Below, one piece after another: positions 11,004 to 21,284 of a stretch of 64,000 bases of DNA. The number at the start of each line of letters is the position of its first letter. Position 1 is the first letter of the stretch. The translations under genes and the position numbers were made by a program. The DNA is from Dasysyrphus tricinctus (lineage: Eukaryota > Arthropoda > Insecta > Diptera > Syrphidae). Where the stretch lies: positions 81,238,986 through 81,302,985 of the forward strand of contig OY992532.1 in assembly GCA_963921185.1 (NCBI GenBank), written 5' to 3'. A model generated the notes under the pieces. The model did no database searches. It was not told the origin of the DNA and saw nothing but the letters and a program-made list of their open reading frames with translations.

Positions 11004-12176
11004 ATCTTATGATGGAAATCTCTTTTATTATAATTTGACAATTCTTTTCTCAGCAAGAATATCTACGATCTTATTCACATCTGTTATACGATTGTTATAG
11101 GGTTTTCGTTTGGTAATCCGGAAGAGGATTCCGGAACTCTCCGATCCACAATGCCAAGCGAACAAGTTGCAACACTTTTTTTTGATACTGAAGTTTGGGT
11201 TTCGTTGTATTTGTGCATTTGGGTGATGAAACGCACAAACAGCTGTTTCTCTGAATACCTCAATAACTAAAAGGAATTTCTCTACCTGGGGGGTTTTAAT
11301 TTGAGTATCTAAACTCCTCACTTAAGAACAAATTGCAGAGGTTTGCATGAAGATTACGATGAATGAGAGGATGAAATGTTTAAGCTATCCACTTTTTCCA
11401 TTGTTTACTTTTAATTTAGCATTTTAGCAAAATGCAAGATCACGATTCCAAATTTAAATAACGAACAAAATTATATTTCACTATTTTGACGTTTGAATTT
11501 TGCGTATGTGTGGGTGCTTCTGGTTTTGATTCCTTTTTCAAATCCAGAATCGATTTTCTCTTCTTTTCATAAGAAGAACTGTCATCTTGTGCCAAACGAA
11601 CGTTTTCAGAAGCATTCGGAATGCTTCTGGACGCTTCCGGATGACCAAACAAAAACGCTATTACTCACACAGACTTAATCAACCTGTTTATAATGTACCA
11701 AAAAAAAAAAATGTTAAGGAGCAAAGAGAAGCAGGATGGTAAATGAGTATAGGCTAGGCTAGCTATTAGGTACAATGTGGAGGAGTTTTTTTGTAAGTTT
11801 ATGATTAGGTAGTGTCATATTTGCAGCCATATTCTTTTAAAATTTGTATTCGGAATATTTTGTAAAAATAAGCTTTATATCAAACATTTTAATTTGTTTC
11901 TCTATAGTCTTGGGGGCAATTGCTAATTTTGTCCCCCGTAGTTAAGCCACTGACATTTTTCAACTCTAGCTTTAGAATTTTCCTTATTACGAGTAAAATA
12001 TTCATTTCAGTAATTAATGGCAGTTTATTTACTAAACCTCTTATTATCTTCGAATTTACTTTTTGTGACTTGGTTCGGTACAGCTCTGAGCACTCCCAAT
12101 CATGATCTCATTTGATATTAATTGTGTTTTCCCAGGTTTACCGAGCATTTCCTGAAAAGGCAGTCCCTAGTGAACA
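11004..12176. other. Gene-free interval between LINE and BEL element
   Basis: No recognised gene. An A-run lies at about 11699. A minus-strand open frame near 12105-11880 starts with a segment that also occurs at 8764-8790 in the opposite orientation (see findings). The last five bases before 12182 are the BEL target duplication. Confidence 0.5.
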
Positions 12177-12181
12177 GATTT
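12177..12181. repeat. BEL target-site duplication, left
   Basis: GATTT immediately before the 5' LTR, matched by GATTT at 28284-28288 after the 3' LTR. Confidence 0.85.
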
Positions 12182-12597
12182 TGTATCGAACCGACATGCA
12201 ATACAAAAGAATTTAATGTATTTGTATTTGTATTAAATAACGTCTACCTCTTTGTTTGTGATAATATTAGTAAATCTACCCTTTTTCTTGTTCTTATATA
12301 GTTCAGTTCTCTTCACAGTTCGGTACAGATAAGACGTAATTGAGCATGTCGGTCGAGTTAGAATTATTTATCGAAAGATGTACAGTATAAAGTATAAATT
12401 TATCTTAATAAATGTACAGAGTACAGGTTAGAATATCGTTGATAATTATATCGTAAAGTGTACAGGAAAGACAATAATAATATTGATTATTAATAAAATC
12501 TCGGTAATAGTCGGGTTTTCCATCTTGGTTTCCCGACTCTAAAAGTGTGCGTGTTTCATTTTATTTATTTATAAGAATTACAGTCCGAAAATATACA
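12182..12597 (+). repeat. 5' LTR of the BEL element
   Basis: 416 bp, TG...CA. It differs from the 3' LTR by three substitutions and a 3-bp indel (TTCTTGTTC versus TTCTTGTTGTTC). It contains several GTACAG words and AATAAA-like signals. A possible primer site beginning TTGGTCCACGTCGAG follows directly; I could not assign its tRNA. Confidence 0.92.
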
Positions 12598-13622
12598 TTG
12601 GTCCACGTCGAGTCGGGTAAAATTAACTCGCGCATAAATAAAATTCGAAAAAGTAACGATCCTGCATTAACTATCCGTTGCAGTAGATCGTTACATAAAT
12701 ACAATTCAGTGCACACAAAAAAAATAATAGAGAAAGAAAATAACACATACATGTGTCGTAGTATGTGTTCATATGCTGAGTAGCAGCATCTACCTCTCTC
12801 TGCCTTCTGCTTCTGTTCAGTTGTTGTGTGAAAACAAAACAGTGCGGAACTTTGTTCATCCCGAAAAAGATTAAAAAAAAAAAAAAAATTATTAAATTAA
12901 TTAAACAAAAACAAACAAAACAGTAAAAGAAAGTTCAAGTGTACAGAAAATATAAACAATAAAAGAAAGTTCAAGTGTATAGAAAAAAGAAGGTGTACAG
13001 AAAACAAAAAAAAAAGAAGGAAAGGAAAAGACCAACAATAAACAAGTACAGACATAAAAACAAAATAAAACGATAAGTACAGGTATGTTAAGCAATTTTT
13101 ATTATTTGCATGCTCACAGAGCATGTATGAACTTGCACGTACAGTAATGTGTTTCTCTCGGCTGTTATGTGTAGCGGCGTTCTTTTTTTCTCTCCTTTAC
13201 CATAACGGCGCCCCACCAACCACCATGGTTGCTATGCATAGTTATGTGTCTGCTTGGCTGAAGCGACAGTGCATAGTATATACATCAAGATAAGGGTGCC
13301 GGTGTATATTGAGACAAAACACTGACAACTGGGAGAGTATACACACTGAGTAGAGAAGGCAATGTTGTACAGACGCGCATGAATAAGAGCATACATTAGA
13401 ACACATATGCACATGCTCATTTGGTAAGGAAATACAAAATGTGGTTCTCTTAGTAAAGGCAGTGCCTGTTTCTCTTTTATGCATTTGCAGTAAAACGCGC
13501 ACGTATATGTGTCTGCTTGAATGAAGCAAGACAGTGTGGTACACATAGTAAAGATACAAATAAAACGATAAGTACAGCCGCCGATGACTAAGAGAATACA
13601 CATAGTATGTACAGAATATATA
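12598..13622 (+). other. BEL leader, left part
   Basis: No coding signal. The stretch is A-rich on the sense strand with a long A-run near 12872. By hand it contains about eight GTACAG words, counting those in AAGTGTACAGAAAA-like contexts. Open frames on the opposite strand are artefacts of the purine/pyrimidine bias. Confidence 0.6.
13617..13622. repeat. Errantivirus B target-site duplication
   Basis: TATATA here and at 21017-21022. Errantiviruses usually duplicate four bases, so the real duplication is probably TATA within this palindromic target. Confidence 0.75.
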
Positions 13623-13896
13623 AGTTAACGACACTTAAGCTGAAAATGCAAAAAGCTTGAAAAAGCAAATTATTCATTTCCCGTGGGAATGCAAATAGGC
13701 CAACGACGACACGAGCAACCATTCTGCTGACGAAGCGTCTGCGACGCGACGACCGCTACCTGCAGGCAACATGATGCAATAGGTTTAGAGTAGGTTACTT
13801 TAGAATAAAATCATTATTGTAAAATTAGTCTTAGTTTGATTTTGGAATAATAAAGTTGTTTTTTTTTAAGAAAAATAAATTTAGTATAGTTTAATT
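13623..13896 (+). repeat. 5' LTR of errantivirus B
   Basis: 274 bp, no difference seen from the 3' LTR at 20743-21016. A GC-richer block (GACGAAGCGTCTGCGACGCG) in its middle contains an inverted repeat. AATAAA signals follow near 13806 and 13846. Confidence 0.95.
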
Positions 13897-13906
13897 GGCG
13901 CCCAAC
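13896..13906 (+). other. Primer-binding site, gypsy (tRNA-Lys) type
   Basis: TGGCGCCCAAC directly at the LTR end, overlapping its last T. This is the primer site used by gypsy itself and separates this element from errantivirus A, which has the tRNA-Ser type. Confidence 0.85.
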
Positions 13907-13930
13907 TAAGTGTGGCTTTGTGAGTGATAA

Positions 13931-14090
13931 AGTGCGTGTAAGTCGACGTCAAGTACCTCGCCGCGTAACTAAAATTGAAAAAAAAAAACGCGTGTAAGTC
14001 GACGTCAAGTACCTCGCCGCGTAATTAAAATTGAAAAAAAACGTGCGTAAGTCGACGTTAAGAACCTCGCTGCAAGTGAAAAAATTTTAA
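13931..14090 (+). repeat. Three about 55-bp tandem repeats in the errantivirus B leader
   Basis: Copies begin near 13934, 13990 and 14043 with the core GTAAGTCGACGTCAAGTACC followed by TCGCCGCG and an A-rich spacer. The third copy is diverged. The core holds overlapping palindromes GTCGAC and GACGTC. The position, between primer site and gag, is where gypsy keeps its insulator, but the motif is not the Su(Hw) site I know. Confidence 0.85.
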
Positions 14091-14215
14091 GAAAACTCAC
14101 CAAGTCACGGACCTACTACAGAAGCATATCATCACAGGAGTCGATAGACACTGAGGACCACGAAGGAGCGTATGAACGATACCATCAGTAGCAGAGTACA
14201 CTGCAAACAGGACCA

Positions 14216-14262
14216 ATGTCGTTCATACCAGCGTGGGATACAAAGTTTCTGGTATTATTAGT
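14216..14262 (+). CDS. env: Errantivirus B env exon 1 (leader peptide) and 5' splice site
   Basis: An ATG at 14216 opens a 15-codon hydrophobic leader that ends two bases into a codon, exactly before GTAAGA at 14263, a good donor. The acceptor at 19216-19217 leaves one base to complete that codon, so phases match and the spliced frame is 1539 nt, a whole number of codons. Errantivirus env is known to be made from a spliced RNA. An upstream ATG at 14171 opens an overlapping short frame that could dampen initiation. The splice itself is inferred from sequence. Confidence 0.65.
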
Positions 14263-14618
14263 GTAAGATTTATAAAAAATTTAAATTTAAGAAAAAATAA
14301 TACAATTACAAAAAGAAAATTTTTTTAACAATAATTACTTTAATTTTAATTTTGCGACATAAAAAGAAATATCACGAAATAATAATTTTTTGACAGTTTC
14401 AAATTTTTCTGCAATAAAATATTAAACTCTTTCATTGAAACCAATATATATTTAAAATATTAATATTTAGAATTTAGAAAAAAAATAATTAAAAAATACA
14501 AAGTACTGTTAGGTAGGAACATAATTATCCTATTAAAAATTAATTTTTACAACCATTGAAATCTAGTGATTATTCCCAACATTTTTTTTTACTATTATTA
14601 TAAAATCTAAATAAAATC

Positions 14619-16205
14619 ATGGCAAACCCAAATAACCTTATCCGCCCTCCAGTAAACCCATCAATAAACCCTAATCCTCAAAACGATAACCCGGCTGGAA
14701 ACCAAGCACTTACAAACCTCATCTCCTCTATCGTGAACCAAACTCTTCGAACAGAAGGAAGGAATTTAGTATATTCAATCTTAAACCCAAATGCTGATCA
14801 ATTCGCTGGAGTTGATCAAGCGATAAATCCAGATCAAAGAGAGAACATAAATGACCTTGATAAAATTCCCGACGTTGTGAGAAGCCTACGAGAATTCTCT
14901 GGTCAGCCAGGTGAGTTCAGTTCATGGCGAAAAAGTGTAGAAAGAATTCTTAGTATTTATGGACACTTGAGAGGATCTCCAAAATATTTCGGAATTCTTA
15001 ACGTTATAAGAAATAAGATTGTTGGTCAAGCAGACCATGTCTTAGAATCTTACAATACACCACTGAACTGGGACAACATCTCCAGATGTTTAAATTTGCA
15101 TTACGCAGACAAGCGGGATCTAGGTACACTAGAGTACCAACTAACATCCCTTGTCCAAGGCAATTCCTCTGTTCAAGACTTCTATCAAGAAGTCTATTCG
15201 CATCTTACTTTGATCCTTAACAAAATATCCTCAATGGATGCTAGTCAAGAAGCCTTAAATTTATTAATGCACGCATATAGGGAGAAAGCCCTAGACACAT
15301 TTATCAGAGGCTTAAAAGGCGATCTACCTAGGCTCCTAGGCATAAGAGAACCCTCAGATTTACCTCAAGCCCTGCATTTGTGCCTTAAGCTCGAAAATCA
15401 ACATTTTCGAACGCAATACGCATCAAACAACAATGCTAGGAAAACACATCAATTACCACCTCCGGCTCCACCTAGACGTACAAGTAACAACTACCCCCAA
15501 TTTCAAAGTCAACGACAGTTCTATCCAGAATTAATGCTACAACCTACAAGTAGGACTATTCCACAAGGTTTCAATAATTTTCAGCCACGGTCAGGAGTAC
15601 CACAAAGACCCCAACAACCTTACATGGGACTCAGTCGTCCACAGATGCAGCCCTATCACCCACAGATGCAGTATGCACAAAGACCTCAACCTTATACGAA
15701 TTTCAATCACCCCCAAATGCAGTTTGCACCCAAACCTCAACCGCCACTAAGAAGGATGGACACATCAACAATTAAGACAAACAATATCAACTACATGAAT
15801 CAACCCTTACAAAAAAACTGGCCACCAGCACCTAAAAGAACAATTGACCCACCATCAAATCAGTTTCATCCCACCAAGCTACAAAGGAATTTTCATTTGA
15901 GCGCTACAGACGAAGCAACACCCGAAGACAGTTACCAGCAGAACATCCAATATGAAGATCAGCAATACGACCAAACTCTACAAGAGTACGCTGATTCACT
16001 TCCTCAAGAATATACGGAATCCTTTCCGCAATCAGATAGAGATTTTTCAAATGAACAGCATAATATGGAATACAATGATATCCATTTTTTAGACGAAGAG
16101 TGGAACTATAATAAAAATACTAATAGATACTGGATCGAACAAAAACTATATCCAACCTTGCCTCATATCAAAACCCCATACAAACGAAAAACCATTCTAT
16201 GCTAA
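14619..16205 (+). CDS. gag: Errantivirus B Gag
   Basis: 528 codons with no internal stop, starting at an ATG after an AT-rich leader. The central block (residues about 85-260) shares the L-H-Y-A-D-K-R type segments of errantivirus A Gag and should be capsid. The C-terminal half is P/Q/Y-rich with repeated P-Q-M-Q units and an acidic tail. No CCHC knuckle, as expected in errantiviruses. The last 113 nt overlap the protease frame. Confidence 0.9.
   Translation: MANPNNLIRPPVNPSINPNPQNDNPAGNQALTNLISSIVNQTLRTEGRNLVYSILNPNADQFAGVDQAINPDQRENINDLDKIPDVVRSLREFSGQPGEFSSWRKSVERILSIYGHLRGSPKYFGILNVIRNKIVGQADHVLESYNTPLNWDNISRCLNLHYADKRDLGTLEYQLTSLVQGNSSVQDFYQEVYSHLTLILNKISSMDASQEALNLLMHAYREKALDTFIRGLKGDLPRLLGIREPSDLPQALHLCLKLENQHFRTQYASNNNARKTHQLPPPAPPRRTSNNYPQFQSQRQFYPELMLQPTSRTIPQGFNNFQPRSGVPQRPQQPYMGLSRPQMQPYHPQMQYAQRPQPYTNFNHPQMQFAPKPQPPLRRMDTSTIKTNNINYMNQPLQKNWPPAPKRTIDPPSNQFHPTKLQRNFHLSATDEATPEDSYQQNIQYEDQQYDQTLQEYADSLPQEYTESFPQSDRDFSNEQHNMEYNDIHFLDEEWNYNKNTNRYWIEQKLYPTLPHIKTPYKRKTILC
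16085..16120 (+). promoter_or_regulatory. Gag-pol junction with slippery heptamer but a +1 pol frame
   Basis: T-TTT-TTA at 16085-16091 sits in the gag frame as a textbook -1 slippery heptamer, but the -1 frame hits TAA at 16109. The open protease frame begins after TAG at 16090-16092 and lies +1 of gag. Either a +1 event around TTA-G-ACG is used, or this copy has gained a small indel. Confidence 0.5.
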
Positions 16206-19185
16206 TTCTATAGGAGGAAATGTCAAAATTACACAACACACTTTTCTAAATCTTTTCGGTCTCAATAACATAAAAATTAAATTTTTCTTAATGCCTGAAC
16301 TAAAATCTTTCCACGCTATCCTCGGAAACGATAGCCTTAAAGATCTTTCAGCCGTTATCCATATAAAAGACAACTACATGATTGTAAATAACTCTGTTAA
16401 GGTTAAAGTTAAACAACTAGCTGCACAATCAGTTAACACGATTAACATCAGAACAAATCACATGTCCATTAAACAAAAAACAGATATTCAAAACATAGTA
16501 AGCAAATACCCCCGATTATTCGATGATCCAAATAATAAACTTTCTTGCACCACTGTTGTCAAAGGGGAAATTAGAACAACAACAGATTCTCCTGTCTATT
16601 CAAAATTTTACCCGTATCCAATTGCGCTTAAAGAGGAAGTTGAAAACCAAATAGAGGACCTCCTTAAAGACGGCATCATTCGACGGTCAAGATCACCCTA
16701 CAATTCACCGGTGTGGATTGTCCCAAAGAAGACTGATGCTTCTGGAAAGAAAAAATTCAGATTAGTAATAGATTACCGTAAATTGAATTCAATTACAGTA
16801 GCTGACCGCTACCCGATCCCAGAGATAAATGAAGTCCTATCCAATTTGGGAAAGAATAACTGGTTCACAGTTCTCGATTTGAAAAGTGGTTTCCATCAGA
16901 TTCCCTTGAAGGAATCTGATATGGAAAAAACAGCCTTCTCCATTAATCATGGAAAATATGAATTTACTAGGTTACCATTCGGCCTTAAAAACGCCCCATC
17001 AATATTCCAGAGAGCCCTTGATGATATCCTACGTGACCACATTGGCAAAATATGCTACGTGTATATAGATGATATTATCATCTTTAGTCAGGATGAGGTT
17101 ACTCACTTGGAGAATATCAAAAAGGTATTTGAAACCTTAAATAACGCTCATATGAAGGTTCAACTCGACAAGTGCGAGTTTTTCAAACAAGAAACAGAAT
17201 TCCTCGGATTTATTGTGTCTTCCAAAGGCATCAAAACAAATCCTGAAAAAGTGAGTGTTATAAAGAACTTTCCGCCTCCAACAACCTTGAAGGAACTAAG
17301 ATCATTTCTCGGTCTGTCAGGCTACTATCGACGTTTCATTTGCGACTACGCAAAACTTGCTAAGCCCCTGACATCCCTTTTAAGAGGGGAGGATGGTCGT
17401 GTTTCAAAAAACACTTCTAGTAAGAAACTAATCCATCTCGACGAAAGTGCAATCGAAGCATTCGAAAAAATAAAAAAATCCTTGGTTTCTGATGATATAA
17501 TACTAACATATCCTGATTTTAAAAGTCCCTTCGAACTTACAACAGATGCCTCGAACTACGCCATAGGTGCTGTTCTATCACAAAAGGACAAACCAATTAC
17601 TTTCATATCAAGAACTTTAAGTAAATCAGAAGAGAATTACGCCACCAATGAGAAAGAAATGCTCGCCATTATATGGGCATTAGACTCCCTCAGAAACTAC
17701 CTATACGGTTCGGCAAAAGTTCTTATCTTCACAGATCATCAACCTCTTACCGGTGCACTCAGCACAAAGAATAACAACAGCAAGCTCAAGAGATGGAAAG
17801 CATTTTTAGAAGAGTTCAACTATGAACTAAAATATAAACCAGGTAGGACAAATGTAGTTGCGGATGCACTATCTAGAACATCTCCGGTAACCCAAATCAA
17901 TTCCCTAACACCCACAATTCATAGTGACGAATCATCGTCGCATGGCTTAATTTATAGTGTAGAATCGCCAATAAATTGTTTCAAAAACCAAATTTTACTT
18001 CAAGAAGGTACACCACCTAGTCAAAATTTCCAAATCATATTTCCCACTTACCACAGACATACTATCATTGAACCTATTTTTACCGAATCAAACTTAATTC
18101 AAATTCTAAAAAAATGCCTTAATCCATCTGTAACTAATGGAATCAAAACAGGCGAACGCATAATGGGTTTAATACAAAATATTTACAAAGACAATTTCTG
18201 TTCATACAAGATCCGATTTACACAAATACAAGTCCAGGATGTGGAAAACGAACAAGATCAAGAGAATTTAGTAATGGAAGAACATAATCGCGCTCATCGA
18301 AACCAAAAAGAAAATAGAGTCCAAATTTTAGAAAAATACTTTTTCCCTACACTAAGTAAAAAACTAAAAAAATTTACTAAGCTCTGCCTTATTTGTAAAC
18401 AGAATAAATACGATAGAAAACCCAATAAAGTCCCAATACAATCTACTCCCATACCCAAATATCCCGGTGAAATTATACACATTGACATATTCTCTACAGA
18501 AGGAAAACTTGTTATCACTGCAATAGATAAATTTTCTAAATATGCCGTTACAAAAGTAATAAACTCAAGGGCTACAGAAGATGTAAGACAACCAATAAGA
18601 GATATTACCTTTGGTTTCGGAATACCGAAAGTAATAGTCTGCGATAACGAAAAATCATTTAATTCAGAATCAATTCTCTTTATGCTGCAAAACGAATTTG
18701 GAATTAATGTCTTCACTACACCTCCCTACACTAGCACATCTAATGGTCAGATAGAGAGATTTCACTCAACTCTCGCTGAGATTATGCGATGTTTAAAAGC
18801 TGAGAAAATCTACGAATCCTTCACGGAACTCCTAGAAGCAGCTGTTAATGCATATAACCTTTCTGTACATTCAGTAACAAACAAGAAGCCAATCGATTTA
18901 TTTTTCAGCAGAGATACCGAAAGTTCAGCTCAAATTAAGGATGCACACTTAAAAAATATAGAAAAATTAAAGTCTAAACAAGAAGCTGATATAACATATC
19001 ATAATAAGAAAAGGACTGATTTAAAAGACTACTCTCCTGGAGATACCATCTACGTTAAAGTAAATAAACGATTAGGTTCAAAGCTTTCAACACGATATAA
19101 AAAAGAAAAAGTAAAAGAAAATAAATCAACAACCGTTGTAACACATTCAGGCAAAGTCGTCCATAAATCCAACATTAGAAACTAA
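16093..19185 (+). CDS. pol: Errantivirus B Pol: protease-RT-RNase H-integrase
   Basis: The frame is open from just after a TAG at 16090. The protease active site D-T-G-S is at 16126-16137 and I-L-G-N-D-S-L at about 16321. RT carries Y-I-D-D; RNase H has T-T-D-A-S-N; integrase has the HHCC finger and a D-D-E core with I-D-I-F, C-D-N-E and Q-I-E-R. The C-terminal domain is complete. The ATG at 16291 is inside the protease and is not the true start; Pol is expected as a Gag-Pol fusion by frameshifting. No stop or deletion is visible, so the enzymes look intact. Confidence 0.9.
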   Translation, partial: TKSGTIIKILIDTGSNKNYIQPCLISKPHTNEKPFYANSIGGNVKITQHTFLNLFGLNNIKIKFFLMPELKSFHAILGNDSLKDLSAVIHIKDNYMIVNNSVKVKVKQLAAQSVNTINIRTNHMSIKQKTDIQNIVSKYPRLFDDPNNKLSCTTVVKGEIRTTTDSPVYSKFYPYPIALKEEVENQIEDLLKDGIIRRSRSPYNSPVWIVPKKTDASGKKKFRLVIDYRKLNSITVADRYPIPEINEVLSNLGKNNWFTVLDLKSGFHQIPLKESDMEKTAFSINHGKYEFTRLPFGLKNAPSIFQRALDDILRDHIGKICYVYIDDIIIFSQDEVTHLENIKKVFETLNNAHMKVQLDKCEFFKQETEFLGFIVSSKGIKTNPEKVSVIKNFPPPTTLKELRSFLGLSGYYRRFICDYAKLAKPLTSLLRGEDGRVSKNTSSKKLIHLDESAIEAFEKIKKSLVSDDIILTYPDFKSPFELTTDASNYAIGAVLSQKDKPITFISRTLSKSEENYATNEKEMLAIIWALDSLRNYLYGSAKVLIFTDHQPLTGALSTKNNNSKLKRWKAFLEEFNYELKYKPGRTNVVADALSRTSPVTQINSLTPTIHSDESSSHGLIYSVESPINCFKNQILLQEGTPPSQNFQIIFPTYHRHTIIEPIFTESNLIQILKKCLNPSVTNGIKTGERIMGLIQNIYKDNFCSYKIRFTQIQVQDVENEQDQENLVMEEHNRAHRNQKENRVQILEKYFFPTLSKKLKKFTKLCLICKQNKYDRKPNKVPIQSTPIPKYPGEIIHIDIFSTEGKLVITAIDKFSKYAVTKVINSRATEDVRQPIRDITFGFGIPKVIVCDNEKSFNSESILFMLQNEFGINVFTTPPYTSTSNGQIERFHSTLAEIMRCLKAEKIYESFTELLEAAVNAYNLSVHSVTNKKPIDLFFSRDTESSAQIKDAHLKNIEKLKSKQEADITYHNKKRTDLKDYSPGDTIYVKVNKRLGSKLSTRYKKEKVKENKSTTVVTHSGKVVHKSNIRN

Positions 19186-19186
19186 T

Positions 19187-19217
19187 CCTATCTTCCCTTT
19201 TTCCTTTTATCCAACAG
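19187..19217 (+). promoter_or_regulatory. env 3' splice site of errantivirus B
   Basis: A nearly unbroken pyrimidine tract follows the pol stop and ends in CCAACAG at 19217. The env frame is open immediately after it, and the phase fits the donor at 14263. Confidence 0.7.
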
Positions 19218-20709
19218 ATACCTATTAAAACCAATCCAAGGAACCGTTAACATCCTAGACTACTCCAACTCCCCCATCATCATCCTTAACGATGGAATTG
19301 CGAAAGTTTCTGAAGGAAACTTTAAACTTATCCATACCATCGAACTGACGCCATACGAACATTTCATTTCAAATGCACAATCTATTATCCTTAAACAAAT
19401 CCCTAAAACCAATCCTTACTTCCCAATAATTCATCATGAAATAGAACAAATCAAAAATTTAATACAAAATCTTAAAGTTAATAGATCAAAACGATCATTA
19501 GATTTCATAGGAACAGGATGGAAGTGGATAGCGGGATCACCCGATCACGAAGATTTCACCATCCTTAGAAATAAGATAAACAATGTAATTGAAAACAATA
19601 ATGAGCAAATAGTAATCAACGAAGAATATAAGAAACGAATAAATATACTTACCAATGTAACTAATGAAATTATAAATACAATACAAAAAGACAGTACTAT
19701 CGAATATCAATTTAATGTAATATTATTATTTAAGATAAAACTTATAAAAGAAGAATTAACGAATATTATTTATGCTATTGAACTTGCTAAAGAAAATATT
19801 GTCAACTCCAATATTATGTCGAAAAATGAAATAAATATTATATTAAGTAAAATGGATAAAGAAATATTACCATACACAAATTTAGAACAAGCAATTAAAT
19901 TTGCTGATGTAAAAATTGCATTCAATTTAAAAGATTTACTATATATTGTTAGTATCCCTAAAACAAAAAAAGAGATTTATGAAAAATTAATTGTAATCCC
20001 AATGAAGAAGAATAATGGTTTAATAAACAAAATATCTTATAGAAATATATTAAGAAATGAAAAAAATATATATGGAATGCTAAATAACTGTAAGAAAATT
20101 GAAGAAATTTCTCTCTGTAAACAAACAGATCTAATTGATTTAAGTAATAATAAGTGTATAATAGGTTTACTAGAAAATAAAAATGCATCATGCAACTCTA
20201 CAAATAGCCAACACATTGCCCAGGTTGAAGAAGTATCACCAGGACTTGTCATCCTTAATCAATTCAACGGTACAATAGAAGCTAATAATCACACTCATTC
20301 GCTTAATGGAAACTACATAGTCAAATTCTATAATGAAACTATAATAATCAATAACCAACAATACATTGCGCAAGAAATTGTCAACATTCAAGCTTTACCA
20401 CCAACATTGCATACAATTCCTGAAGATTTGGCAGTTGAAGAAGTCCTTTCCTTAGAACTCATGAAGGAACTGCATACGAAAAACACGCAGCATCTCACTA
20501 AGATTCAACTAGAGAAGGACACACACCAAATAACAACATACGTGATATTTGCAGCCGTATTCTTCACAATAGTGTTATTGCGTTACAAAGCCAAAACACC
20601 TACGAGTAATTTGATAACAACACCACCTATGATTATGATATCAAATCAGGATGAATCCAATCAGCCATCACCTCTTCAAAGATATCCCAGCATCTTTAAC
20701 ATCATGTAA
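19218..20709 (+). CDS. env: Errantivirus B envelope glycoprotein, exon 2
   Basis: The open frame follows the acceptor without an ATG of its own; a later ATG at 19816 is internal. It has a furin-type R-S-K-R at 19483-19494, followed by a hydrophobic/aromatic segment like the fusion peptide of insect errantivirus and baculovirus F-type proteins. A long helical, N-rich middle follows, and a single membrane anchor at about 20532-20580 precedes a short cytoplasmic tail. The segment before the cleavage site is short, as in errantiviruses. The frame is intact. Function as a fusion protein is inferred from family. Confidence 0.8.
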
Positions 20710-20730
20710 AAATGCGTGGACGCATTAATT

Positions 20731-20742
20731 AAAGAAGGGAGG
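20731..20742 (+). other. Polypurine tract of errantivirus B
   Basis: AAAGAAGGGAGG immediately before the 3' LTR; primes plus-strand DNA synthesis. Confidence 0.85.
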
Positions 20743-21016
20743 AGTTAACGACACTTAAGCTGAAAATGCAAAAAGCTTGAAAAAGCAAATTATTCATTTC
20801 CCGTGGGAATGCAAATAGGCCAACGACGACACGAGCAACCATTCTGCTGACGAAGCGTCTGCGACGCGACGACCGCTACCTGCAGGCAACATGATGCAAT
20901 AGGTTTAGAGTAGGTTACTTTAGAATAAAATCATTATTGTAAAATTAGTCTTAGTTTGATTTTGGAATAATAAAGTTGTTTTTTTTTAAGAAAAATAAAT
21001 TTAGTATAGTTTAATT
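20743..21016 (+). repeat. 3' LTR of errantivirus B
   Basis: Same 274 bp as the 5' LTR; followed by the TATATA target copy and resumption of BEL leader sequence. Confidence 0.95.
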
Positions 21017-21284
21017 TATATAACAAAAAAAAAAACAACAAACTGCGCAGTATACAGTTGCGCACAAGAGAAGGTGTATAGGGATAAAGAATGACGTTAC
21101 CGTTCGAAAACGAACGTAGCGATGTAGTCAGAAAGTTAAAGATGTACAGATGCATACATAAGCAGCGAATTTTAATATTTTTTTTCTTTCTTTTCATCCA
21201 AATTAAAACTTTAAGGTACAAATGTGCGGAGCGCCGTTGTATTTTATTAGGGTTACATGCTATAATTCGAGTTAAAGAATTTAG

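Larger units (their letters stand above)
13623..21016 (+). mobile_element. Errantivirus B (gypsy-type), complete, nested in the BEL leader
   Basis: 7394 bp with two 274-bp LTRs that appear identical base for base, starting AGTTAACG and ending TTTAATT. The gypsy-type primer site TGGCGCCCAAC follows the 5' LTR, and a polypurine tract AAAGAAGGGAGG precedes the 3' LTR. The insertion site is TATATA on both sides, in line with the TATA-rich targets of gypsy-group integrases. It carries gag, pol and a spliced env, all without internal stops. The matching LTRs mean a recent insertion. One oddity is the gag-pol frame relation. Confidence 0.95.

Noticed and set aside
11028..11321. Upstream continuation of the LINE reverse transcriptase
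   Set aside because: The 97-codon frame does not show the RT motifs expected there; similarity ends at about 11003, so it is treated as flanking sequence.
12897..13634. Several long minus-strand open frames rich in F, L, Y and C
   Set aside because: They are the complement of the A-rich BEL leader; composition explains them.
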